From assembly GCA_023264815.1 (NCBI GenBank), contig JAHFUZ010000008.1, positions 88,383 through 152,382 of the forward strand: a DNA stretch of 64,000 nucleotides. The letters run 5' to 3'. This DNA is from Arthrobacter sp. GTDB taxonomy: Bacteria; Actinomycetota; Actinomycetes; Actinomycetales; Micrococcaceae. Positions 55,685 through 63,903 of the stretch are shown one piece after another; within the stretch, counting starts at the first letter, position 1, and each line of letters starts with the position of its first letter. The notes beneath the pieces were generated by a model, which worked only from the letters and a program-made list of their open reading frames with translations, ran no database searches and was not told where the DNA came from. Made by a program: the position numbers and the translations under genes.

Positions 55685-55925
55685 GTGACAAACCAGCCTT
55701 CAGGGGAGGTCAAAGCGGACCTGATACTGGATGGCAGGGGGTCATCCAGTTGAAGTGGCCGCGCGCCGCCTCCATTTCCGAGCCCGTGTGATGCCGGCGG
55801 ACCGGTGGACACTCGTGGAGGACGGTCCGGCCACCATCGAGACCAACCCGCTGATGGACGTGGACGGCGACAGCAGGGTTCCCGGGTACTTTGCCGTCCT
55901 CAAGGGCAATACCGGCACTGCATGA
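55685..55925 (+). pseudogene. Frameshifted 79-residue small protein
   Basis: A GTG with the strong site GGAGGG opens a frame (MTNQPSGEVKADLILDGRG) that stops after 22 codons. The rest of the protein (HPVEVAARRLHFRARVMP...) continues in the next frame to 55925. Removing one G from the G5 run at 55737-55741 restores one frame of 79 residues. The family is unknown. It is divergent from the histidine kinase. The break may be real, phase-variable or a sequence error. Confidence 0.7.
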
Positions 55926-55946
55926 CGTTGTCCGCTTGACGGATGG

Positions 55947-55960
55947 GGTAAGCGCTTTCC
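55947..55960. promoter_or_regulatory. Candidate LacI-type operator upstream of glycerate kinase
   Basis: GGTAAGCGCTTTCC, an imperfect palindrome centred on GCGC, matches the general form of LacI/GalR operators (GGAAAGCGCTTTCC). It is placed 15 bp before the kinase start. No LacI gene is in the window. Confidence 0.5.
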
Positions 55961-55974
55961 AATGAGGTGCTGGC

Positions 55975-57111
55975 ATGATTAGCCCCATGCGCATTCTCAT
56001 CGCACCCGATAAGTTCAAAGGCTCCCTTACCGCCGCCGAGGCAGCCGCCGCCATCGCGGAGGGGGCGCTGCGCGTCTATCCGGACGCTGTTGCGAACCAG
56101 TTTCCGATCGCCGACGGCGGCGAAGGGACCCTGGAAGCTGCCGTGTCCGCCGGCTATGAGGAGCGGCTCAACGCTGTGGTTGGCCCCATCCTGAAGCCGG
56201 TCGGCGCGGCGTGGGCCATCCGGAAGAATGCCGACGGCGGCGCTACCGCCGTCATCGAAACCGCCCAGGCCTCCGGCTTGGCACAGATGGAGCCCACGCC
56301 GGACAACGCCCTGCGGGCCCACAGCTACGGCTGCGGGCAGCTGATTGCCGCGGCACTTGATGCCGGGGCCACCGAGATTGTGCTGGGATTGGGCGGATCG
56401 GCCATGACCGACGGCGGCAGCGGCGCCCTGCGTGCGCTGGGGCTTAAGCCGCTGGACCGGTCCGGAAACGTGGTCCCGCTCGGAGGCGGATCGCTGGCTG
56501 ACGTAGTGGCCCTGGATGCCTCGGGACTGGATCCGCGGCTGTCCGCCGTGTCGTTCCGGATCGCCGTGGATGTGCAGAACCCCCTGGTGGGGTCCACTGG
56601 TGCCGCCCATGTTTTCGGCCCGCAGAAGGGGGCCGACGGCGAGGCCGTGGAACTGCTCGACGCCGGCCTCCGCAACTGGGCGTCGCTGCTTCGTGAAGCG
56701 ACAGGGCGGGACGTCAACGTCCCCGGCGCCGGGGCAGCCGGCGGGTTCCCGGCGTCGTTCCTTGCCTTCACCGGCGCCCGGCTGGAAGGCGGATTCGCGC
56801 TGGTTGCGGGGCTTACCGGACTGGCGGGCCAACTGGACAGCGCCGACCTGGTCATCACCGGCGAAGGGTCCCTGGACTCCCAGTCGCTGACGGGCAAGGC
56901 TCCTGTGGCCCTGGCGGACGCGGCCCGGGACCGGGGCATTCCGGTGATCGTGGTGGCTGGCCGGATCCTGGTTACACCCGAGGACCTGGCCGGGCACGGT
57001 GTTGTTGCCGCGGCCCAATTGCTTGACGTCGCGGCAAGCCCGGAAGACGCCGTCGCCAACGCCGCAAAGTACCTCGCATGGGCCACCAGCCAGGTGCTGG
57101 AAGGCGCCTGA
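55975..57111 (+). CDS. Glycerate 2-kinase (GlxK/GarK family)
   Basis: 378 residues, the usual length. Visible are the N-terminal IAPDKFKGSLTAAEAA, FPIADGGEGT, the GLGGSAMTDGGSGALRALG segment, and late ITGEGSLDSQSLTGKAP. It phosphorylates D-glycerate to 2-phosphoglycerate. GAGGTG precedes the ATG at 55975; the ATG at 55987 is also possible. Stands alone behind a LacI-like operator. Confidence 0.94.
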   Translation: MISPMRILIAPDKFKGSLTAAEAAAAIAEGALRVYPDAVANQFPIADGGEGTLEAAVSAGYEERLNAVVGPILKPVGAAWAIRKNADGGATAVIETAQASGLAQMEPTPDNALRAHSYGCGQLIAAALDAGATEIVLGLGGSAMTDGGSGALRALGLKPLDRSGNVVPLGGGSLADVVALDASGLDPRLSAVSFRIAVDVQNPLVGSTGAAHVFGPQKGADGEAVELLDAGLRNWASLLREATGRDVNVPGAGAAGGFPASFLAFTGARLEGGFALVAGLTGLAGQLDSADLVITGEGSLDSQSLTGKAPVALADAARDRGIPVIVVAGRILVTPEDLAGHGVVAAAQLLDVAASPEDAVANAAKYLAWATSQVLEGA

Positions 57112-57118
57112 CGGCGGT

Positions 57119-57781
57119 TCAGGCGCCGGTCTCGTAGTGCGGCTCCGCCACGGGCTTGGACTCCGGAGAGCCTTTCTCGCGCAGATAGACGGAAGCGCCA
57201 ACCAGCACGGCCACCGCCAGGAATTCACTTTGCCAGTTCTGGAACGACTCGAACCAGAAACGGCTCGTGGCCAGGTACTGGAGCACGGTGACAGCGGGCT
57301 GGCCATGGCTCTGTTGTTCATCGCTGTAGGCCGAGGCTCCGCCCGCGGCATGCAGGCTGAAGGAAGCAAGAAACAGGATGAGCAGGAGGATGGACAGCGA
57401 ATGTTCGTAGAGCTTGAGCACCACCCCGCCGCGCTTCACGGGCCACGGTGTGGCGTCCTTGATGGCGGCATCCCGCGGATCCTGGTCCTGCGGTGCGGGT
57501 TTTCCCATGGGCTTGGACTCGGAGGAACCTTTCTGGAAAAGGAACACCGTCAGGATGACGTACATGGCCATCTGCAGGAACTCTGATTCCCAGTTCTCGA
57601 AGGTGGCCTCCACGAAATCACCCGTGGACAGGTACTCCAGAACTGACACGCCCGGCTGTCCGTGAGCGGCCTGGTCCTCGCTGTACGCGGCCGCGCCGGA
57701 GAGGATCATGCCGCCGAAAAAGCACAGGAATAGCCCGGCATTCGCGAGCAGCAATCCGTGTTCCTTGGCCCACTTGCGCAT
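57119..57781 (-). CDS. DUF6766 membrane protein
   Basis: 220 residues from the ATG at 57781 with GAGGAAAG upstream. About four hydrophobic segments. The protein is two homologous halves: the block AYSEDQAAHGQPGVSVLEYL, with FENWESEFLQ and KGSSESKP, recurs as AYSDEQQSHGQPAVTVLQYL, FQNWQSEFLA and KGSPESKP. Function unknown. Often found with stress-related genes in Actinobacteria, and here beside DUF6328 and an SDR. Confidence 0.85.
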   Translation of the reverse strand: MRKWAKEHGLLLANAGLFLCFFGGMILSGAAAYSEDQAAHGQPGVSVLEYLSTGDFVEATFENWESEFLQMAMYVILTVFLFQKGSSESKPMGKPAPQDQDPRDAAIKDATPWPVKRGGVVLKLYEHSLSILLLILFLASFSLHAAGGASAYSDEQQSHGQPAVTVLQYLATSRFWFESFQNWQSEFLAVAVLVGASVYLREKGSPESKPVAEPHYETGA

Positions 57782-57832
57782 GCTCTTTCCTCTCTCCAGG
57801 GCCCCCACCGCCGCGATTTAGCGTCCGGGCCG

Positions 57833-58327
57833 CTATTGGCCCTGGGCGCGGCGGTTCAGCCGAAACGGGACGAAGACCAACAGCACCAGGAGGATCGCCA
57901 GCAGGATTGCGCCGGTGGTCAGGCCGGCGGTGCGGCCGGCCGTGACGTCAAACACCAAAGACGCCGTTCCGACGCTGAGCATTCCCACGCCGCCCAAGGC
58001 CACCTTGGTGATGGAATCGGCGCTCGAGACCAGCATCTCCTTCAGCCGCTGGCGGAACAGCCGGCGGTGCACACTGACCGGGAGCAGGATCAGGGCAGTG
58101 GTAAGCGTGGCAATCACCACGTTGGCCAGATAGAGCTTGACCTGGAAATCGTCCAGGTCCTCGAAGCGCTGCTGGAAGGGGAGGGTCAGGAGGAAGCCCG
58201 CCAGGATCTGCACGCCGGTCTGCAGGACCCGGAGCTCCTGCAGCAGTTCCGCCCAGTTTCGGTCAAGCTGTTCCTCCCGGGTTTCCTTCCGTCCGGTACT
58301 GCCGGTGAAGTCCTCCACATCCGACAT
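57833..58327 (-). CDS. DUF6328 membrane protein
   Basis: 164 residues from the ATG at 58327, with GAGGAG at a good distance. The characteristic segment NWAELLQELRVLQTGVQILAG is near the N-terminus, followed by about four transmembrane helices. Function unknown. It precedes the DUF6766 gene on the same strand, 52 bp apart, and probably shares its transcript. Confidence 0.88.
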   Translation of the reverse strand: MSDVEDFTGSTGRKETREEQLDRNWAELLQELRVLQTGVQILAGFLLTLPFQQRFEDLDDFQVKLYLANVVIATLTTALILLPVSVHRRLFRQRLKEMLVSSADSITKVALGGVGMLSVGTASLVFDVTAGRTAGLTTGAILLAILLVLLVFVPFRLNRRAQGQ

Positions 58328-58532
58328 CGCTTCTCCTCGCTCCGGCATTGCCGCCAAACCGCGTCCTCCCACGCTAGGCCGAAGTTGCAGCAAGATCAAC
58401 AACTGCTAAGTTTGCTGATTATTTTTCCGGAACCATGGACTTGCCCTGCGGGGCGGGATAGTTTCGAAGGGCCGGTTCAGCACGGACCTTCGAAACCGAT
58501 TAAGTGAAATCGATGCTGTGAAGAGGTGGACG

Positions 58533-59432
58533 ATGAGCGATCAGCAGAAGCAGACACAACCGCCCGCAGACCCCCGCGGCAGCTACCATTCCGGCGGCTT
58601 TCCCAAGCAGGAGCAGCAGCAACCGGGCCTCACCGGCCCCATGGACCCCAAGCCGGACCACGGCGAACTCAGCTACGAAGGGCACGGCGTACTCCAGGGC
58701 AAGGCTGCGCTGATCACGGGAGGAGATTCCGGGATCGGCAAGGCTGCCGCCATTGCGTTCGCCCGCGAGGGGGCCGACGTCGCGATTTCCTACCTTCCCG
58801 AAGAAGAGGACGACGCCCAGGACACCGCCGAGTGGATCCGCAAAGCGGGCCAGCGCGCGCTGTTGCTGGCCGGCGACGGGCGTGAGGAGGACTTCAGCAC
58901 CCGGATCGTGGCGGACACGGTGGCGGAGTTCGGGGGTCTCGATGTGGTGGTGCTCAACGCTGCCTACCAGAAGAACCGGGACAGCTTCGAGAGCCTCCCC
59001 ACCGAAGAGTTCGACAGGGTGTTCCGGACCAACCTGTACTCGCTGCTGTGGACCGCCCGGGCCGCGGTACCTTACTTGAAAGCCGGCGCCTCGATCATCA
59101 CCACTGCATCCATCCAGGCCTTCAACCCGTCGCCAGGCCTGATCGACTACGCCATGACCAAGGCCGCGCAGGTGGCGTTCACCAAGGCCCTGGCCCTCGA
59201 GCTCGGACCCAAGGGGATCCGCGTCAACGCCGTGGCGCCGGGCCCGATCTGGACGCCGCTGATCCCCGCAACCGAGTGGCCGGACAAACTCCCCACGTTC
59301 GGCCAGGACACGCCGCTCCAGCGGGCCGGGCAGCCGGCAGAGCTCGCGGCAGCGTACGTCCTGCTGGCCTCCGACCAGGGGTCCTACATCTCCGGAGCGG
59401 TGCTGCCGGTGACCGGCGGCAAAGGCCTCTGA
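58533..59432 (+). CDS. Short-chain dehydrogenase/reductase (YhxC/GSP39-like)
   Basis: 299 residues. An N-terminal hydrophilic extension of about 45 residues is rich in Gln/Pro/Gly. It is followed by the Rossmann motif ALITGGDSGIGKAAAIAFA, the NAAY segment, the catalytic Tyr/Lys in IDYAMTKAA and a PGPIWTPL end. This extended type is typical of general-stress oxidoreductases. The ATG at 58533 has AGAGGTGG upstream. Divergent from the DUF6328 gene. Substrate unknown. Confidence 0.92.
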   Translation: MSDQQKQTQPPADPRGSYHSGGFPKQEQQQPGLTGPMDPKPDHGELSYEGHGVLQGKAALITGGDSGIGKAAAIAFAREGADVAISYLPEEEDDAQDTAEWIRKAGQRALLLAGDGREEDFSTRIVADTVAEFGGLDVVVLNAAYQKNRDSFESLPTEEFDRVFRTNLYSLLWTARAAVPYLKAGASIITTASIQAFNPSPGLIDYAMTKAAQVAFTKALALELGPKGIRVNAVAPGPIWTPLIPATEWPDKLPTFGQDTPLQRAGQPAELAAAYVLLASDQGSYISGAVLPVTGGKGL

Positions 59433-59470
59433 ATAATTGCCCGTCAGATTCATCCACAACAGGAGGAACC

Positions 59471-59767
59471 ATGGATCAGGAGAACCCGCAGAGCGAACCG
59501 GTAGAGGAAGTGGGCGGCTACGGCACGCCGACGGCCGAGCAGGAGATGCCCGGTGCCGGCCGGTTCGGCGGCACTGATGACCAGCGCCATGCCGAAGCCG
59601 ACTCGAACGATCCCGGGTTCGAACCGGGCGAGCCGCCGGTGCCGCGGGATGCGCAGGTGCCATCCGCCGAAGCCGACATCGATGAGTCAAACGCGGATTC
59701 GCAGGGCTCGGCACCGTTCGTCGGAGTCGGACGAGGACGCATCCGGCCTCCCGGACGGCAGCGGTAA
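59471..59767 (+). CDS. Small acidic disordered protein, probably frameshifted
   Basis: 98 residues as read, with a strong AGGAGG site. Glu/Asp/Pro/Gly-rich throughout, with no fold visible. The last 15 residues turn Arg-rich (VGRGRIRPPGRQR) and use codons such as GGA and CGA that are rare nearby. In the next frame, from about 59716 to 59828, an acidic tail (SESDEDASGLPDGSGNDL...) with normal codon use continues. Removing one base near 59716 gives a 118-residue protein. It follows the stress-type SDR. Confidence 0.7.
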   Translation: MDQENPQSEPVEEVGGYGTPTAEQEMPGAGRFGGTDDQRHAEADSNDPGFEPGEPPVPRDAQVPSAEADIDESNADSQGSAPFVGVGRGRIRPPGRQR

Positions 59768-59890
59768 TGACCTTCCCCGGGAGAAATCACCGAACGACGA
59801 CGACCGCGAAAGTTTCGACGCCGGCTGACCCTGGGTGCCGCCAGACCCGGCAAGTACCCCGTGGGTTTGTTCTCGCGCCGGCTCTGAAGG

Positions 59891-59925
59891 AAAGTGCCGT
59901 CCGGTCCTGCACCGGGCGGCACTTT
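59891..59925 (+). terminator. Rho-independent terminator
   Basis: A 14-base stem with one mismatch, a 7-nt loop and a T5 run, located between the small acidic protein and the GAF-ANTAR gene. Confidence 0.88.
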
Positions 59926-60040
59926 TTGTGGCCGTACGCCGGGTTTTTGTGCCCCAGACACCACCCGCAGAGCCAACTCCGGACGTATCCTTGTAAGAGG
60001 TTTTGCAGTGGGCCGCGCATTTCGAATCTAGGCGTGGACC

Positions 60041-60877
60041 ATGGCCGCCGTAACCTCCGTGGGACCGGGCTGGGAACCGCTCCCCGACCCCCAGGATTTT
60101 GTGTTCGACAGTACGGATGTCGAAGACTTCCTGGGTGCGGTCACCCACGAGTTCATGCGCGATATCGACGGCGACCGGCGGGGCATCAGCTGGGCCGTCA
60201 CCTTCTTCAGGTCAGGCTCGGTCCGGACAGTCGCCGCGGGAAGCGCCGCAGCCCGTGCTGCCGATGAAGAACAATGCTCCTTCGCGGACGGACCGGTGCT
60301 GGAATCCCTGCGAACCTACGAATTTGTGCATCTGGCGGACATTGCCCGCGACCGCAGATGGCCCGGTTATGCCAGCGCTGCGGCGGACCACGGCGTGCTG
60401 TCGGTGCTGTCCACCCCGATCCTGGCAGTGGCCGGCTGCAGTGCCGCGCTGAGCCTGTACGCCTCCACCCCGCACGCCTTCACCAGCGAGGACATCACCC
60501 TGACGCGCCGTTATGTGCGTCAGGTGGCCAGGTCCCTGCAGATGGTGCTGCGGGTGGCTGAACAGGCCGAGGCCGGAGCCCAGCTCGCAGTGGCCCAGAG
60601 CTCCATGGTGCTGATGGACCTGGCGGTCAACGTCCTTATGTCCGATTACGGACTCGGTCATGAAGCAGCACTGCAGTACCTCCGGACGGTTGCGCGCCAC
60701 ACCAACCAGGGACTTCGTGAAACAGCCCTGAACATTGTGGCTGCGTCGCGCCCGGGCATGGCGGAACCGGACCAGAACGGTGCCGGTTTCGTTGGACTCA
60801 TCTCGGCCAAACCCCCGGCCGAAACGAGGGACCCTACACAACAGGGAGTACGACATGAACGCCTGGAAACACGATAA
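60041..60877 (+). CDS. GAF-ANTAR domain protein, copy 4
   Basis: 278 residues. The GAF domain (about 20-175) has FADGPVLESLR where the other three copies have GPCLTA, so the conserved Cys is Val here. The ANTAR region (about 185-245) contains MVLMDLAVNVLMSDYGLGHEA. It overlaps the SGNH hydrolase gene by 23 bp. There is no small partner protein beside it, unlike the array at 21192-24113. The role is probably RNA-based antitermination. Confidence 0.88.
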   Translation: MAAVTSVGPGWEPLPDPQDFVFDSTDVEDFLGAVTHEFMRDIDGDRRGISWAVTFFRSGSVRTVAAGSAAARAADEEQCSFADGPVLESLRTYEFVHLADIARDRRWPGYASAAADHGVLSVLSTPILAVAGCSAALSLYASTPHAFTSEDITLTRRYVRQVARSLQMVLRVAEQAEAGAQLAVAQSSMVLMDLAVNVLMSDYGLGHEAALQYLRTVARHTNQGLRETALNIVAASRPGMAEPDQNGAGFVGLISAKPPAETRDPTQQGVRHERLETR

Positions 60878-61718
60878 GGCAGACCGGCGCGTCCCCGCGG
60901 AGCCGGCACCCCACCCGTGGCGCCGTTTGGTGGCGCTGGGTGATTCGTTTACCGAGGGGATCGGTGACCCGGACCCGCGGACCAAAGGCGGCCTGCGCGG
61001 CTGGGCCGACCGTGTGGCCGAGGAACTCAGTACCAACAAGCCCGGCTTTGCCTACGCCAACCTTGCCGTCCGGGGCCTGCTGGTGCAGCAGATCCTCGAC
61101 CAGCAGATCGAGCCTGCGCTGGCGCTGAAGCCTGACCTGGTGACGCTCTCCGCCGGCGGAAACGATATTGTTTTCCGGCGCAGCGATCCGGACCGGCTGG
61201 CGGAAAAGATCGAGGCCGGGGTGGAGCAGCTGACCCGGTCCGGCGCCACTGTGGTCCTCTTCGCCGGACCTGACTGGGGTGCCACCCCGGTTTTCAGCCA
61301 GATCCGAGGCAAGGTGGCCATCCTCAATGAGAACCTGCACACCGTGGCCGCCCACCACGACGCCGTGATGGTTGACCTGTGGTTCCTGCGCGAACTTTCA
61401 AGCCCTGGCATGTGGGATCCGGACAGGCTGCATTTCTCGCCACTGGGCCACCACACCATCGCGGCCGCCGTCCTGAAGGCTCTTGGAGTCCCGCACACGC
61501 TGCTTCCCCTGCAGCCGAAGCCGCCGCTGCCCCGCAGCTGGAAGGCCGCCAGGTCCGAGGACCTGATCTGGGCGCGGGAATACCTCGTGCCGTGGGTGAT
61601 CAGGCAGCTCAGGCACCCGGCAGAAGTTGAGCTGACCGCCAAACGGCCCGAGCCCGGTCCGGTCTTTGGCGGCGGTGGGCCCGCAGGACCCTTCATCGGT
61701 GGGGGGACCGCGGCCTGA
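60855..61718 (+). CDS. SGNH/GDSL hydrolase
   Basis: 287 residues from the ATG at 60855 with AGGGAG upstream. The blocks are ALGDSFTEGIG (nucleophile Ser), a Gly in the LAVRGLL segment, SAGGNDIVF (Asn) and DRLHFSPLGHH (Asp, His). The substrate is an ester of unknown identity. The C-terminal 25 residues are Gly/Pro-rich. No signal peptide. It overlaps the GAF-ANTAR gene and is co-transcribed with it. Confidence 0.92.
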   Translation: MNAWKHDKADRRVPAEPAPHPWRRLVALGDSFTEGIGDPDPRTKGGLRGWADRVAEELSTNKPGFAYANLAVRGLLVQQILDQQIEPALALKPDLVTLSAGGNDIVFRRSDPDRLAEKIEAGVEQLTRSGATVVLFAGPDWGATPVFSQIRGKVAILNENLHTVAAHHDAVMVDLWFLRELSSPGMWDPDRLHFSPLGHHTIAAAVLKALGVPHTLLPLQPKPPLPRSWKAARSEDLIWAREYLVPWVIRQLRHPAEVELTAKRPEPGPVFGGGGPAGPFIGGGTAA

Positions 61719-61719
61719 C

Positions 61720-63072
61720 TCAGCGCTTCCTGGGTGCGCGCTTCGCGGCCGCGTTGAGGGCGGCCTTCGCTGCCGGCGGCAGGCCGGCCGTCTCGGTTTC
61801 CGGTTCCGCCACGGTGCCCCTGGCCTTCGCGATGGCCTTCATGCCGTGGTAGATCACCAGGGCGGCGGCCGAGCCCAGCGCGATGCCGGTGAACTTCAGT
61901 TCCCCGATGGTCCAGGTGTAGTCCGCGATGCCGATGATCAGGGCGACGGCGGCGGTGGTGAGGTTGACCGGGTTGGAGAAGTTCACCTTGTTCTGGACCC
62001 AGATTTTCACGCCCAGGATGCCGATCATGCCGTACAGCATGGTGGCGGCGCCGCCCAGCACCCCCGGGGGGACGGTGGCAATCAGTTCGCCGAACTTCGG
62101 TGAGAAGCTCAGGACGATGGCGAAGACGCCGGCAACCCAGTACGCCGCCGTCGAATACACCTTGGTGGCCGCCATCACGCCGATGTTTTCCGCGTAGGTG
62201 GTGGTGCCGGACCCGCCGCCGGCGCCGGCGAGGACGGTGGCGACGCCGTCGGCCATCAACGCGCGGCCGGAGACGCCGTCGAGGTTCTGCCCGGTCATGG
62301 CCGCCACCGACTTCACGTGCCCGATGTTCTCGGCCACCAGCACCAGTACCACCGGCACAAAGAGGCCCAATACGCCGAGGTGGAATTCCGGCGTCTGGAA
62401 GTGGGGGAGGCCGATCCAGGCGGCGGCGTCCATTTTTTCGTAGTTCACCTCGCCGCGCAGCATGGCCACCAGGTAGCCCACCACAACACCCACCAGGATG
62501 CTGAGCCGGCCGATGATCCCCTTGAAGAGAACGCTGACCAGGATAATGGTGGCGAGCGTGATCACCGCGGTGACCGGGGCCGCATCGAAGTTCATTTTTG
62601 CCGCGGGGGCCAGGTTCAGGCCGATGAGGGCAACAATGGCGCCGGTGACGATGGGCGGCATCAGCCGGTTGATCCAGCCAGCGCCGAACTTCTGCACGAC
62701 CGCACCGATCAGGGCCAGGACGACGCCGGCGAGCAGCACTCCGCCCAGAGCGCCGGGCACGCCGAACTGCTGCTGGGACGCCATGATGGGCGCGATGAAA
62801 GCAAAGCTGGACCCGAGGTAGCTGGGTACGCGGCCCTGGGTGATCACCAGGAACAGCAGCGTGCCGATGCCGGAGAAGAACAGGGTGGTGGCCGGCGGCA
62901 TCCCGGTGATGATGGGGACCAGGAACGTAGCTCCGAACATCGCCACCACGTGCTGCATGCCCACGCCGATGGTCAGCGGCCAGGCCAGCCGCTCATCCGG
63001 GGCAACCACATGGCCGGGCTTGATCGACTTGCCGTTGCCGTGGAGCTTCCATTTGATTCCGAGCATGCTCAT
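61720..63072 (-). CDS. Uracil/xanthine permease (NCS2 family)
   Basis: 450 residues with about 14 helices. NCS2 signatures are the N-terminal GVGMQHVVAMFGATFLVPI and the later GGSGTTTYAENIGVMAATK. It imports uracil or a purine with a proton. The C-terminus is Lys/Arg-rich and cytosolic. It is divergent from the RutE-like gene, so pyrimidine use is plausible. Convergent with the SGNH gene with one base between stops. Confidence 0.9.
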   Translation of the reverse strand: MSMLGIKWKLHGNGKSIKPGHVVAPDERLAWPLTIGVGMQHVVAMFGATFLVPIITGMPPATTLFFSGIGTLLFLVITQGRVPSYLGSSFAFIAPIMASQQQFGVPGALGGVLLAGVVLALIGAVVQKFGAGWINRLMPPIVTGAIVALIGLNLAPAAKMNFDAAPVTAVITLATIILVSVLFKGIIGRLSILVGVVVGYLVAMLRGEVNYEKMDAAAWIGLPHFQTPEFHLGVLGLFVPVVLVLVAENIGHVKSVAAMTGQNLDGVSGRALMADGVATVLAGAGGGSGTTTYAENIGVMAATKVYSTAAYWVAGVFAIVLSFSPKFGELIATVPPGVLGGAATMLYGMIGILGVKIWVQNKVNFSNPVNLTTAAVALIIGIADYTWTIGELKFTGIALGSAAALVIYHGMKAIAKARGTVAEPETETAGLPPAAKAALNAAAKRAPRKR

Positions 63073-63274
63073 GGGCCGGGCCTTTCAGGGGGTGGCCCAT
63101 TGGGGGCCGGGGATCTTCCGGTGCAAGACTACCGCGCGGCCCGGCCCTGGTGCGGACTGTGCCGAACGTCACGTGCCGTCACGGGAAGAAGACAGGAACA
63201 CTTGAAGTTGCAACTATGGAAAGCAGACCGCCGGCCCATCAAACGGATGAGCGGGCACAGCGAAAGGTACGCAT

Positions 63275-63880
63275 ATGACTATCGCCCACGAAGAAGCAGT
63301 CATCGACTCAGCCGCCGTCGACGCCATCTTTGCCGAAGCCCGCACCGCCAACTCCTTCACCGGCGAGGTGACCGAGGACCAGGCCCGCGCCATCTACGAG
63401 CTCACCAAGTTCGGCCCCACGGCCTTCAACTCCCAGCCCCTCCGCGTCACCTACGTCCGCTCGGACGAGGCCCGCGCCAAGCTGGTTGACGCCCTGGCCA
63501 ACGGGAACAAGGCCAAGACTGCCTCCGCGCCCCTGGTTGCCGTGCTCAGCTACGACACCTCCTGGGCCGAGCAGTGGGACACCTTCCTGCCCGAGTACGG
63601 CGCCCCCAAGGCCATGTACGACGCCGCCCCGGACCTGGCTGCAGCCACCGGCAACAACAACGCCCACCTGCAGGCCGGCTACTTCATCCTCGCTGTCCGC
63701 TCCCTCGGCCTTGCCGCAGGCCCCATGACCGGTGCCGACTTCGGCGCCATCGACGCCCAGCTGTTCCCGAACGGCGAGCAGAAGAGCTTCCTGGTGGTCA
63801 ACATCGGCCAGCCCGGTGAAGACGCCTGGGGCGCAGCCAAGCCCAAGTTCGCCTACGAGGACGTCGTCCGCACCGTCTGA
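63275..63880 (+). CDS. RutE-like malonic semialdehyde reductase/nitroreductase
   Basis: 201 residues of the FMN nitroreductase fold, near the length of RutE (about 196). It has the characteristic FGPTAFNSQPLRVTYVR and the late GPMTGADFGAID. RutE reduces malonic semialdehyde from uracil breakdown to 3-hydroxypropionate. The divergent uracil-type permease supports that role, though other Rut genes are absent. The TGA stop is itself part of a GACGCTCTCTCAC repeat unit. Confidence 0.85.
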   Translation: MTIAHEEAVIDSAAVDAIFAEARTANSFTGEVTEDQARAIYELTKFGPTAFNSQPLRVTYVRSDEARAKLVDALANGNKAKTASAPLVAVLSYDTSWAEQWDTFLPEYGAPKAMYDAAPDLAAATGNNNAHLQAGYFILAVRSLGLAAGPMTGADFGAIDAQLFPNGEQKSFLVVNIGQPGEDAWGAAKPKFAYEDVVRTV

Positions 63881-63903
63881 CGCTCTCTCACTAGTCCGAA
63901 AAT
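63879..63903 (+). repeat. GACGCTCTCTCAC repeat unit
   Basis: A single unit overlapping the RutE-like stop codon. The last 100 bases of the window show no gene that can be supported. Confidence 0.75.
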
